Shown piece by piece: positions 51,014 to 59,560 of a DNA stretch of 64,000 nucleotides. The stretch lies in the NCBI RefSeq assembly GCF_051912845.1, contig NZ_JBNCBU010000001.1:1488001-1552000 (forward strand), in the 5' to 3' direction. Origin of the DNA: Tsuneonella sediminis (lineage in GTDB: Bacteria; Pseudomonadota; Alphaproteobacteria; Sphingomonadales; Sphingomonadaceae). Made by a program: the position numbers and the translations under genes. The stretch's first letter is position 1. Each line of letters opens with the position of its first letter. The notes beneath the pieces are model-generated. The model searched no databases. It was not told the DNA's origin and worked only from the letters and a program-made list of their open reading frames with translations.

Positions 51014-52183
51014 ATGAGCGGTATGGATCCGGACCTGTTCGAGCAGTTCATCGACCAGCTCGAGCGCTATGTCCGCGAGCGCCTGATCCCCGCCGAGCGG
51101 GAGGTGATCGAGGCAGACCGCATTCCCGACGCGATCGTGAACGAGATGCGCGAGATGGGCCTGTTCGGCCTGACCGTGCCCGAGGAATATGGGGGCGCCG
51201 GCCTCAGCACGTCGCAATATGCGCGCGTCGTGAAGACGATGGCCTACGCCGCGCCGGCGTTCCGCTCGATCTTCTCGATCAACGTTGGGATGTTCAACTC
51301 CGCGATCAAGAACGGCGGCACCGAGGCGCAGAAGGCCGAGTGGTGGCCGCGCATCGCCGCGGGCGAGATCGCCTGCTTCGGCCTCACCGAACCCGGCAGC
51401 GGGTCCGACAGCGCGGCGATGGCGACCACCGCGAAACCCGACCCGGCTGGCAACGGCTGGATACTGAACGGCACCAAGCGTTACATTACCAACGCGCCGC
51501 ATGCGTCGGTCGGCCTGATCATGGCGCGCACCGAGAAGGACAATCTGCCCAAGAACGCGCACGTATCCGCCTTCATCGTGCCGATGGACACCCCCGGGGT
51601 GTCGGTCGGCAGTCCCGATCACAAGATGGGCCAGGCCGGCAGCCACATCGCCGACGTTATCCTGGACGACGTGCACGTCCCTGGCGATGCGCTGCTGGGC
51701 GGAGAGACGGGCAAGGGCTTCGTCTTCGCGATGAAGAGTCTCGACAACGGGCGGATATCGGTCGGCGCGGCCTCGACCGGCTATGCCCGCCGCGCGCTTG
51801 ACAGCGCGCTGCGCTACGCCACGGAGCGCAAGGCGTTCGGCGAGCCGATCGCCAATTTCCAGCTGATCCAGCAGATGCTCGCCGAGAGCGAAACCGAGAT
51901 CTACGCCGCCGAATGCATGATGGCCGACGTGACCGCGCGGGCCGACGCGGGCGAGAACATCCTGCGCAAGGCGGCCGCGTTCAAGGTCTTCGCTTCCGAG
52001 ATGTGCGGCCGCGTGGTCGACCGGGTGGTCCAGATCTACGGCGGAGCGGGCTACCTCGCCGAATACGACGCCGAGCGGTTCTTCCGCGATGCGCGCATCT
52101 ACCGCATCTACGAGGGCACCACGCAGATCCTCCAGCTGCAGATCGCCAAGCACATGCTGCGCGATTTCGCCGCGCACGCCTAG
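51014..52183 (+). CDS. Acyl-CoA dehydrogenase
   Basis: 389-aa flavoenzyme of fatty-acid-type CoA ester oxidation. Motifs: ACFGLTEPGSGSDSAAMATT (signature 1), the substrate loop NGTKRYITNAP, KMGQAGSHIADVILDDVHVP, and the signature 2 region QIYGGAGYLAEYDAERFFRD, ARIYRIYEGTTQILQLQIAK with the catalytic Glu. The substrate class is not fixed by sequence. Its stop abuts the CoA-transferase ATG at 52184. Confidence 0.93.
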   Translation: MSGMDPDLFEQFIDQLERYVRERLIPAEREVIEADRIPDAIVNEMREMGLFGLTVPEEYGGAGLSTSQYARVVKTMAYAAPAFRSIFSINVGMFNSAIKNGGTEAQKAEWWPRIAAGEIACFGLTEPGSGSDSAAMATTAKPDPAGNGWILNGTKRYITNAPHASVGLIMARTEKDNLPKNAHVSAFIVPMDTPGVSVGSPDHKMGQAGSHIADVILDDVHVPGDALLGGETGKGFVFAMKSLDNGRISVGAASTGYARRALDSALRYATERKAFGEPIANFQLIQQMLAESETEIYAAECMMADVTARADAGENILRKAAAFKVFASEMCGRVVDRVVQIYGGAGYLAEYDAERFFRDARIYRIYEGTTQILQLQIAKHMLRDFAAHA

Positions 52184-53428
52184 ATGTACCGTCTTCTTTC
52201 CGACCTATCGATCATCGAGGTATCGAGCTTCGTCGCCTCGCCGACGATCGGGCTTTACTGTGCGCAGATGGGGGCCGAGGTCATCCGGGTCGACCAGATC
52301 GGCGGCGGGCTCGACTACGATCGCTACATGCAGACGCACGAGGGCCGCAGTCTTGCGTGGGAAAACCTCAACCGCGCGAAGAAGTCGGTCGCGCTCGATC
52401 TGCGTTCGCCAGAGGGGCGCGAGTTGTGCGTCGAGCTGGCGCGAAGGACCGGCCAGCTCGTCACCAACCTGCCCGAGCAGAGCTTCCTGAACCACGCGGC
52501 GGTAAGCGAGGGGCGATCCGACCTGATCTCGGTCCGCGTGATGGGCTGGCACGACGGTCGGCAGGCGATGGACTTCACCGTCAATGCCGCGAGCGGCTAT
52601 CCCCTGATGACAGGGCCGGAGGACTGGGACGCGGCCACGGCTCCGCCGGTCAACCAGGTCCTGCCAGCGTGGGATTTCATCACCGGCGCGTACGGCGCAT
52701 TCGCGCTACTGGCGGCGCTGCACCACCGGACCCTTACGGGCGCTGGAAGCGAGGTACGCCTGCCGCTGGGCGACGTGATGATCGGCACCGTCGCCAATTC
52801 GGGCGCGCTCGCGGAAATGCTCTATCGTGGTGCCGACCGACCGCGCCTCGGCAACGCGATCTGGGGGGCGCTGGGCCGCGACTTCACCAGCCGCGACGGC
52901 AAGCGGTTCATGGTGGCAGTGCTGACCGCCAAACAGTGGCGGGCGATGGTCGAGGCGCTCGACATCGCCGCCCCGGTCGCCGCGCTCGAGGGCGAGACCG
53001 GGGTGGAGTTCGCGCATTCCGACCACAATCGCTTTGTCCACCGCGATGCGCTGTTCGCCATCGTCCAGGACGCGGCGGGGCGCCGCAATTACGCCGACCT
53101 TGCCGAAGCGCTGGCGGCGGCAGGCGCGACGTTCGAACGCTATCGCACGATGCACGAGGCGGTGACCGACCGCGAACTGGTGACGGACAATCCGCTTTTC
53201 GGCCCTTCGCCCGCCAACCCGAGCGGGTTCGAATACCCCGCCCCGCGGTCGCTCGCCCATATTGGCGGCGAGCACGCCGGCAACCCGCGACCCGCCGCCT
53301 ATCTCGGCCAGCACAGCGAGGAAGTCCTGGCCGAGCGGCTGGGGCTGTCATCCGGCGTGATCGGGGATCTGATCGACCGCGGCGTGGTCGACACCAGTGA
53401 CAGGACAGGATTGAGGAAGCGCGCATGA
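52184..53428 (+). CDS. CaiB/BaiF-type CoA-transferase
   Basis: 414-aa family III CoA-transferase. Features: LSDLSIIEVSSFVASPTIGL, YCAQMGAEVIRVDQIGGGLD, LAWENLNRAKKSVALDLRSP, EGRSDLISVRVMGWHDGRQA, and GNAIWGALGRDFTSRDGKRF. The catalytic Asp is expected in this class. The gene lies between a dehydrogenase and a thiolase, which suggests activation of a carboxylic acid for beta-oxidation. Its end overlaps the thiolase ATG (ATGA). Confidence 0.92.
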   Translation: MYRLLSDLSIIEVSSFVASPTIGLYCAQMGAEVIRVDQIGGGLDYDRYMQTHEGRSLAWENLNRAKKSVALDLRSPEGRELCVELARRTGQLVTNLPEQSFLNHAAVSEGRSDLISVRVMGWHDGRQAMDFTVNAASGYPLMTGPEDWDAATAPPVNQVLPAWDFITGAYGAFALLAALHHRTLTGAGSEVRLPLGDVMIGTVANSGALAEMLYRGADRPRLGNAIWGALGRDFTSRDGKRFMVAVLTAKQWRAMVEALDIAAPVAALEGETGVEFAHSDHNRFVHRDALFAIVQDAAGRRNYADLAEALAAAGATFERYRTMHEAVTDRELVTDNPLFGPSPANPSGFEYPAPRSLAHIGGEHAGNPRPAAYLGQHSEEVLAERLGLSSGVIGDLIDRGVVDTSDRTGLRKRA

Positions 53429-54651
53429 GCATCGGAAGGACCGGGCGCAGGGCCGCGATCGTCAGCCCGCTGCGTACGCCGGTGGGCAGGTTTCTCGGCA
53501 CGCTCGCCCCGCTCGAGGCGGGCCAGCTTGGTGCCGTCATCCTCAAGGCACTCGTCGAGCGCAGCGGGATCGATCCGGCCCGCGTCGACGACGTCGTGTT
53601 CAGCCAGGGCTACGGCAACGCCGAGGCGCCGGCGATCGGTCACTGGGCGTGGCTCGCCGCGGGCCTTCCGATCGAGGTGCCGGGCTACCAGCTCGACCGC
53701 CGCTGCGGATCGGGCCTGCAGGCAGTCGTCAACGCAGCGATGATGATCGAAAGCGGCCATGCCGACGTCGTCGTTGCCGGCGGCTGCGAGAGCATGTCGA
53801 ACGTCGAGCACTACACCACTGCCCTGCGCGGGGGCGTGAAGGCGGGCAACGTAGAGCTGTGGGACCGGCTTACCCGCGGACGCCTTATGAGCCAGCCGGT
53901 CGAGCGATTCGGGGTAATCTCCGGCATGATCGAGACCGCCGAAAACCTTGCCAGGGACTACGGCATATCGCGCGAAGAGGCGGATGCCTTCGCGGTCCGC
54001 AGCCACCGCAACGCAGCCGCCGCATGGGATGCCGGCCGGTTCGAAGCGCAGCTGGTGCCCGTCGAGGTGCCGCAGCGGAAGGGCGACCCGGTCCTGTTCG
54101 CGAGGGACGAGGGCTTCCGCGCCGATGCCAGCATGGAATCCCTGGGCAGGCTCCGCGCGCTGGAGGGCGGCGTGGTGACGGCCGGGAACGCCAGCCAGCA
54201 GAACGACGCGGCCGCCGCGTGTCTTGTCGTCGCCGAGGACATGCTCGGGGAACTGGGGCTCGAACCGATGCTGTGGTTCACCGGCTACGCCGCGGCGGGC
54301 TGCGACCCCAGCCGGATGGGCATCGGCCCGGTCCCGGCGGTAGAGCGGCTGTTCGCACGCACCGGGATGGGGTGGGACGATATCGACCTCGTCGAGCTCA
54401 ACGAGGCCTTCGCCCCGCAAGTCCTCGCCGTCCTGAAGGGCTGGGGCTGGTCGGCTGACGACGGCAGGATGGAGATCCTGAACGTCAACGGTTCGGGGAT
54501 CAGCCTCGGCCACCCGATCGGCGCGACGGGGGGTCGCATCCTTGCGGACATGGCCCATGAAATGGTCCGCCGCGAGGCCCGGTTCGGGCTTGAGACAATG
54601 TGCATCGGGGGCGGCCAGGGGATCGCGGCCATATTCGAACGCGCCGCCTGA
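53425..54651 (+). CDS. Acetyl-CoA acyltransferase (thiolase)
   Basis: 408-aa thiolase completing beta-oxidation. Nucleophile Cys94 in YQLDRRCGSGLQAVVNA, His363 in GSGISLGHPIGATGGRI, and the second Cys393 in ETMCIGGGQGIAAIF; also VVVAGGCESMSNVEHYTTAL. Length and order are canonical. It ends the three-gene unit dehydrogenase / CoA-transferase / thiolase. Confidence 0.95.
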   Translation: MSIGRTGRRAAIVSPLRTPVGRFLGTLAPLEAGQLGAVILKALVERSGIDPARVDDVVFSQGYGNAEAPAIGHWAWLAAGLPIEVPGYQLDRRCGSGLQAVVNAAMMIESGHADVVVAGGCESMSNVEHYTTALRGGVKAGNVELWDRLTRGRLMSQPVERFGVISGMIETAENLARDYGISREEADAFAVRSHRNAAAAWDAGRFEAQLVPVEVPQRKGDPVLFARDEGFRADASMESLGRLRALEGGVVTAGNASQQNDAAAACLVVAEDMLGELGLEPMLWFTGYAAAGCDPSRMGIGPVPAVERLFARTGMGWDDIDLVELNEAFAPQVLAVLKGWGWSADDGRMEILNVNGSGISLGHPIGATGGRILADMAHEMVRREARFGLETMCIGGGQGIAAIFERAA

Positions 54652-54701
54652 CACCCGTTTGCGGGCACCGGCAAGCGGTGCTAGTAGTTACGGTTGCAAC
54701 C

Positions 54702-55640
54702 ATGGCAACGCTCGCAAAACCCGAAGAGGACTTCGCCTCGCTGCCGGATCTTCCGGCGGACGTCTTCACCGCCCCGCTCAAGCGCCCGGCGCACGTGGGC
54801 GAGGATTGGCTCGAGCCGGCGCAGGCGCAGTATTCGACCGAAGACGACGCGATCTGGAACGACCTGTTTGCGCGCCAGATGGACGTATTGCCCGGGCGCG
54901 CCGCGAGCGCATTCATGGCCGGCCTGCAGAAACTGAACCTCAACCGCGGGGGCGTGCCTGAATTCGGCAAGCTGAGCGAGGACCTGTCGGCCTTGACCGG
55001 ATGGTCCGTCGTCCCGGTGCCGATGCTGATCCCGGATCACGTCTTCTTCTGGCACCTTGCCAACCGGCGCTTCCCGGCGGGCAACTTCATCCGCACGCGC
55101 GAGACCTTCGACTACATCCAGGAACCCGACGTGTTCCACGACGTCTTCGGTCACGTGCCGATGCTGACCGACCCGGTCTATGCCGACTACATGCAGGAGT
55201 ATGGCCGAGCGGGGTGGAAGGCCATGCGCTACAACAGGCTGAAGGCGCTGGGCGCGCTCTACTGGTACACGGTCGAATTCGGGCTGATCGAGGAGGCCGG
55301 CGGCATCAAGGCGTACGGGGCGGGCATCCTCTCGGGCCCGACCGAAGTGGTCTATGCGACCGAGGCGAAAAGCCCCAACCGTATCATGCTCAACGTCGAC
55401 CGGGTCATGCGCACCGACTATGTCATCAGCGATCTGCAGCCGACCTATTTCGTGATCGAGAGCTTCGAGGACCTGTACCGGCAGACCGTCGAGCGTGACT
55501 TCGACCGGCTGTACCGTTCGCTGCCCCCGGGCTTCACCTATGCCAACAGCGCGGTGATCGATCTCGACAATGTCGTCCACGAAGGAACGCAGGAATATCT
55601 TCTGCGCGGGGGTCGCGGCAGCGGGGCAAAACCCGTCTGA
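54702..55640 (+). CDS. phhA: Phenylalanine 4-monooxygenase
   Basis: 312-aa pterin-dependent aromatic amino acid hydroxylase converting phenylalanine to tyrosine. The iron ligands are in QEPDVFHDVFGHVPMLTDPV (two His) and the Glu in LYWYTVEFGLIEEAGGIKAY; LLSGPTEVVYATEAKSP-type and SDLQPTYFVIESFEDLYRQT blocks follow. ATG 54702 fits bacterial PhhA; the upstream frame is open but lies over the thiolase end. Followed by a bidirectional hairpin. Confidence 0.95.
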   Translation: MATLAKPEEDFASLPDLPADVFTAPLKRPAHVGEDWLEPAQAQYSTEDDAIWNDLFARQMDVLPGRAASAFMAGLQKLNLNRGGVPEFGKLSEDLSALTGWSVVPVPMLIPDHVFFWHLANRRFPAGNFIRTRETFDYIQEPDVFHDVFGHVPMLTDPVYADYMQEYGRAGWKAMRYNRLKALGALYWYTVEFGLIEEAGGIKAYGAGILSGPTEVVYATEAKSPNRIMLNVDRVMRTDYVISDLQPTYFVIESFEDLYRQTVERDFDRLYRSLPPGFTYANSAVIDLDNVVHEGTQEYLLRGGRGSGAKPV

Positions 55641-55653
55641 ACCCAAACGAAAA

Positions 55654-55679
55654 ACGGCCCCGGATCGCTCCGGGGCCGT
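55654..55679. terminator. Bidirectional terminator between phhA and acidic lipoprotein
   Basis: Perfect 11-bp stem ACGGCCCCGGA (55654-55664) / TCCGGGGCCGT (55669-55679) with TCGC loop. The - strand reads into TTTTTCG, the + strand into CTTGTATT, so it ends both converging genes, more strongly on the - strand. Confidence 0.88.
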
Positions 55680-55701
55680 CTTGTATTCGATAGTTGTCGG
55701 C

Positions 55702-55956
55702 TTACTGCGCAGCGGTCTCGTCAGCAGCTTCGCCGGCCTCTTCCATCGCATCGGCCTTGTCTTCGGCCGCGTCGGTAACGGCATCGGCCTGTTCGTCGGT
55801 CATCGTGCCGGCGTCTTCCATGGCCTCGGCCTGCTCGTTTACGGCTTCGGCGTTCTGTTCGCCGGCGTCTTCCATGGCGTTTTCCTTCGGGCCGTCGCAA
55901 GCCGCGACGGTGAGGCCGAGGGCGAGCGCCGACGAAATGGCAATGAGCTTCTTCAT
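55702..55956 (-). CDS. Acidic repeat lipoprotein
   Basis: 84-aa lipoprotein with lipobox LTVAAC (Cys20) and a mature part of repeated Ala/Glu/Asp/Met blocks: NAMEDAGEQNAEAVNEQAEA, MEDAGTMTDEQADAVTDAAE, DKADAMEEAGEAADETAAQ. The AMEDAG unit recurs about every 20 residues, and the coding DNA has a direct repeat of at least 17 bases. Likely helical, very acidic, envelope-anchored. Function unknown. It resembles the protein at 50394 in composition. Confidence 0.82.
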   Translation of the reverse strand: MKKLIAISSALALGLTVAACDGPKENAMEDAGEQNAEAVNEQAEAMEDAGTMTDEQADAVTDAAEDKADAMEEAGEAADETAAQ

Positions 55957-56033
55957 TACAGTCTTCCCCTTTTTGGATGGGCCCCCTGCATATCAAGGGT
56001 GGCCCCGGTAAAAAAGTCGAAATTGTGGCAGGA

Positions 56034-56291
56034 TCAGCGAGCCATTCGCGTGCGGGTAACCGCGAGAACAGCCAGCAAGGCGGCCGCGCCTGCAATACCC
56101 GCGAACAGCGCGGTGGCCGACACGCCCAAGACAAGCGATTCGCCACTTACCAGCGCGCCGAACACGATCGCCCCGGCGATCCCCGCGATGAGATTGAACG
56201 CGATCGAGCGCATGTCGTCGCCCCGCGTGAGTATCGAGGCCAGCCACGCAAAAACGCCGCCGACGGCCATTAATACAATGTAACCCACCAC
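56034..56291 (-). CDS. GlsB/YeaQ/YmgE-type membrane protein
   Basis: 85-aa protein with three hydrophobic segments: VGYIVLMAVGGVFAWLASIL, IAFNLIAGIAGAIVFGALV, SATALFAGIAGAAALLAVLA. The glycine-rich second segment after TRGDDMRSI matches the transglycosylase-associated / stress-response membrane protein family. Role unclear; family members are often stress-induced. Confidence 0.85.
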   Translation of the reverse strand: MVGYIVLMAVGGVFAWLASILTRGDDMRSIAFNLIAGIAGAIVFGALVSGESLVLGVSATALFAGIAGAAALLAVLAVTRTRMAR

Positions 56292-56378
56292 TTAGCTCGC
56301 TTGAAAACTTCCGTATCGAGCGAACAAGCTCCGAAACTGCGGAAGGTTCCTTCAATTGCGACGAAACGACGACTGCCG

Positions 56379-57188
56379 CTAGCGCAGCAAGAGCCATGCC
56401 AGCGCCGCGCCGCCGACGACTATCCGGTACCAGGCGAACGGCGCGAACCCGTGACGTGATACGTAGGCGACGAATAGGCGGATCACGATCAGCGCGACAA
56501 TGAAGGCCGACACGAATCCCGCCGCGATGTCAGTCCAGCCGATCGCCGCCTCGCCCGCGATAAGTGCCGGGTCGTCGAACACCTTGACGGTGGCGGCGCC
56601 AAGCATCGTGGGCACCGCGAGAAAGAAGGAAAACTCGGCCGCGGTCTTGCGTCCGACGCCGAGTGCCAGCGCGCCGAGGATCGTCGCTCCCGACCGGCTG
56701 GTGCCCGGAATCATCGCGAGGCACTGGGCCAGACCGATGGCCATAGCGGTGCGGGCCGACAGCTCTGCCACCCCGGTATCGGCGCGTGGCTTGATCGTTC
56801 GCTCGAGCACGAGCATGGCGACGCCGCCGACGAGGAGCGCGGTCGCCACCACCAGCGGACTGCCCAGCATGACGTCGATCGCGTCCTTTGCGAACAGGCC
56901 GATGACCGCGGCGGGCAGGAAACCCAGCAGGATGTTGCGCACGAAGCGGATGGCGACCGGTTCGCGCCGCAGGACGCCGGTGCCCATGTCCCAGAAAAGC
57001 TGGCGATAATTGACCAGTACGGCGCAGATGGCGCCGAGCTGGATGACGATGTTGAATTGCGACCATTGCGCCGGGTCGTACCCGAACAGCGCCTGGGCAA
57101 GGATGAGATGTCCGGTGGAGGAGACCGGCAGGAACTCGGTCAGCCCTTCGAGCATGCCGAGCAGGATCGCGGTGAGTATCAGTCCCAT
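56379..57188 (-). CDS. uppP: Undecaprenyl-diphosphatase
   Basis: 269-aa membrane enzyme recycling the peptidoglycan lipid carrier. Active-site blocks are LLGMLEGLTEFLPVSSTGHL and AMIPGTSRSGATILGALALG, both with the expected Glu/Ser/Arg residues. About eight helices. ATG 57188 is preferred to an upstream TTG because it gives the usual N-terminus. A 10-bp hairpin at 57210-57240 precedes it and may end the M13 peptidase transcript. Confidence 0.95.
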   Translation of the reverse strand: MGLILTAILLGMLEGLTEFLPVSSTGHLILAQALFGYDPAQWSQFNIVIQLGAICAVLVNYRQLFWDMGTGVLRREPVAIRFVRNILLGFLPAAVIGLFAKDAIDVMLGSPLVVATALLVGGVAMLVLERTIKPRADTGVAELSARTAMAIGLAQCLAMIPGTSRSGATILGALALGVGRKTAAEFSFFLAVPTMLGAATVKVFDDPALIAGEAAIGWTDIAAGFVSAFIVALIVIRLFVAYVSRHGFAPFAWYRIVVGGAALAWLLLR

Positions 57189-57209
57189 GCGGCGCGCCTC
57201 ATGAAGCAA

Positions 57210-57240
57210 GGGCGGGGCAAGTCAAGCGACTGCCCCGCCC
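57210..57240 (-). terminator. Hairpin between M13 peptidase and uppP
   Basis: Perfect 10-bp stem GGGCGGGGCA / TGCCCCGCCC with an 11-base loop, no T tract. It lies between two same-strand genes and may reduce read-through. Confidence 0.4.
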
Positions 57241-57260
57241 TCACCGCATTCGTGCCCGCC

Positions 57261-59396
57261 TTACCAGATGCTCACACGCTGTTCGGGCGGCAGGTACAGC
57301 GCATCGTCGGGGGTGACGTCGAACGCCTTGTACCAGGCATCCATCTGGCGGACGACGCCGTTGGTCCGGTACTGCTCGGGGCTGTGGGGTCCGGTCACCA
57401 GCCGCTGGCGCATCGCAGCATCCCGGGTCTGGGCGCGCCACACCTGCGCCCAGGCGAGGAAGAACCGCTGGTCGCCGGTCAGGCCGTCGATCACTGGCGC
57501 CTCCTTCCCGTTAAGCGACAGGCGGTAGGCGCGATAGGCGAGGCTAAGGCCGCCGACATCACCGATGTTCTCGCCGAGGCTCAGCCTGCCGTTCACGCAG
57601 GTCTTGCCATCGTCGAACGGGCAGAATTTGCCGTACTGCTCGACCAGCATGTCGCCACGCTTGTCGAACGCGGCGCGGTCCTTGTCGGTCCACCAGTTGC
57701 GCAGCATCCCGGTGCCGTCGCTCTTTGAACCCTGGTCGTCGAAGCCGTGACCCATTTCGTGGCCGATCACCGCACCGATCCCGCCGTAATTGACCGCAGG
57801 GTCGGCAGTGAGCCCGAAGAACGGCTGCTGCAGGATGCCGGCCGGAAAGACGATCTCGTTCTTGGTCGAGTTGTAGTAGGCATTCACCGTCTGGGGCAGC
57901 ATGCCCCACTCGGTGCGGTCGATCGGTCCGCCCAGCTTCGAGACCATGTCGGCGTGCTCCCAGCGCGCGGCGGCCATGCGGTTGGCCAGCGGCTGGCCCG
58001 GCATGATCTCGAGGCCTTCGTAGGTCTCGAGGTTGTCGCGGTAGCCGATCTTGGGATCGAACGCGGCTAGCTTTGCCAAGGCCTCCTTCTTCGTCTCCGG
58101 GCTCATCCACGTGTTCTCGCGGATGCTGATCCCCATGGCCTTGCGCAGGTTTTCGACCAGCTCGACCATCGCCTTCTTGTTTTCCGGCGGGAAGTAGCGC
58201 TGCGCATAGGCCGCGCCGACGAGTTCGCCGAGCAGGCTCTCGCTCTCGCCGATGGCACGCTTCCAGCGCGGCCGCTGCTGCGGCGTGCCGTTGAGCGTGC
58301 GCCCGTAGAAGTCGAACTGCGCCTCGTCGATCGCGCTCGGCAGCGCGGCTGCGTTGGCGCCGAGAAAGCCCTTGACCGTCCAGGCCTGCAGGACTTCGAC
58401 CGGGGTGGCCTGGAGCAGCGCCATCATCGCCGGGGTCCCGCCGCCGATCTTCGCAAGGGTGCCAGCATCGAGGCCGAGCTGGGCCGCCCGTGCGGCGGTG
58501 GGCGGAAGATCACCGATGATGTAGCGGTCGGTGTCGGCCAGTTTCGCCGAAGCGAGCAGCGCCGCCATCGGGAACGCCGGATCGATCTTTCCGAGTTCGG
58601 CGGGGCTCAATGCGTTGTAGGTCAGGTCGCGATTGCGGCGCGTCGCGCGGTCCCAGGATACCTTGCGCGCGATCTGGTCCTCGAAGTCGTAGACCTTCTG
58701 AGCCATGCCCGCGGCATCGTCGTATCCGGCCTGGCCGAGCATGAAAGCGAGGTATTCGCGATACTTGCCCTGGATCGCCTTCCCCTTGTCGCCTTCGTCG
58801 AGGTAATAATCGCGATCTGGAAGGCCGAGGCCGCCCGAGCCGATGTACACCGAGTAACGGGTGGGTTCCTTGGCATCGACCGAGACGTATCCCCCGACCG
58901 GCGAGGGATAGCCGACCGCTCCCCACAGCGTGGCGAGGTCGGCGAGAGTCTCCGCACCGCGGATCTTCTCAAGGTAGGGTTTTGCCGGGTCGAGGCCAGC
59001 CGCATCGATCGCGGCGGTGTCGAGGAATCCCTCGTACGCATCGACGATCCGCTTCTCATCGGCGGTCAGCGCGGCGCGATCCTTCGCCGTCAGCTCATCG
59101 ACGAGCGCCTTGACGTCGGCGGTCGATTTCTCGGCCAGCAGGGTGAACGCGCCATAACGGCTGAACTCGGGCGGAAGCGGGTTCGCCTTCAGCCACTTGC
59201 TGTTGGCGTAGGCGAAGAAATCGTCGCCCGGGTCGATCGAGTGGTCGATGCCGGACGGATCGAAGCCCCACTCACCGAAGCTCATGGTGGGAGTTGCGGT
59301 CTCGGCAGCCGGTGCAGAAGCGTCCTGCGCAACCGCGGGGGCAGCGAATGCAAGCGCGAGCGCGCTGGCCCCAACGGCGAAAATTCTGTCGATCAT
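57261..59396 (-). CDS. M13 family metallopeptidase (neprilysin-like)
   Basis: 711-aa exported zinc peptidase. Signal peptide about 1-23 (ends PAVAQ). The zinc motif HEMGH is at residues 546-550 within GAVIGHEMGHGFDDQGSKSD; the third ligand Glu is in RLSLGENIGDVGGLSLAY; NAYYNSTKNEIVFPAGILQQ is the substrate-binding N-A-Y block. N-terminal domain starts WGFDPSGIDHSIDPGDDFFA. Standard length for bacterial M13; located in the periplasm or on the membrane. Confidence 0.95.
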   Translation of the reverse strand: MIDRIFAVGASALALAFAAPAVAQDASAPAAETATPTMSFGEWGFDPSGIDHSIDPGDDFFAYANSKWLKANPLPPEFSRYGAFTLLAEKSTADVKALVDELTAKDRAALTADEKRIVDAYEGFLDTAAIDAAGLDPAKPYLEKIRGAETLADLATLWGAVGYPSPVGGYVSVDAKEPTRYSVYIGSGGLGLPDRDYYLDEGDKGKAIQGKYREYLAFMLGQAGYDDAAGMAQKVYDFEDQIARKVSWDRATRRNRDLTYNALSPAELGKIDPAFPMAALLASAKLADTDRYIIGDLPPTAARAAQLGLDAGTLAKIGGGTPAMMALLQATPVEVLQAWTVKGFLGANAAALPSAIDEAQFDFYGRTLNGTPQQRPRWKRAIGESESLLGELVGAAYAQRYFPPENKKAMVELVENLRKAMGISIRENTWMSPETKKEALAKLAAFDPKIGYRDNLETYEGLEIMPGQPLANRMAAARWEHADMVSKLGGPIDRTEWGMLPQTVNAYYNSTKNEIVFPAGILQQPFFGLTADPAVNYGGIGAVIGHEMGHGFDDQGSKSDGTGMLRNWWTDKDRAAFDKRGDMLVEQYGKFCPFDDGKTCVNGRLSLGENIGDVGGLSLAYRAYRLSLNGKEAPVIDGLTGDQRFFLAWAQVWRAQTRDAAMRQRLVTGPHSPEQYRTNGVVRQMDAWYKAFDVTPDDALYLPPEQRVSIW

Positions 59397-59560
59397 TATG
59401 GTCCCTCGGCTTTATCTGGCTGACGCGAACGCGCGCGCGCCGCGCAACTGCCAAGCGTATCGCGGCCGCCTCGTCCATGTCGTTGGTCGAAACTGGTATC
59501 GCGTTGATGGATTACAGCAGCTTAGGCCGCGATGAACGGCCCAAGGCCGGCTGCTCGCCT

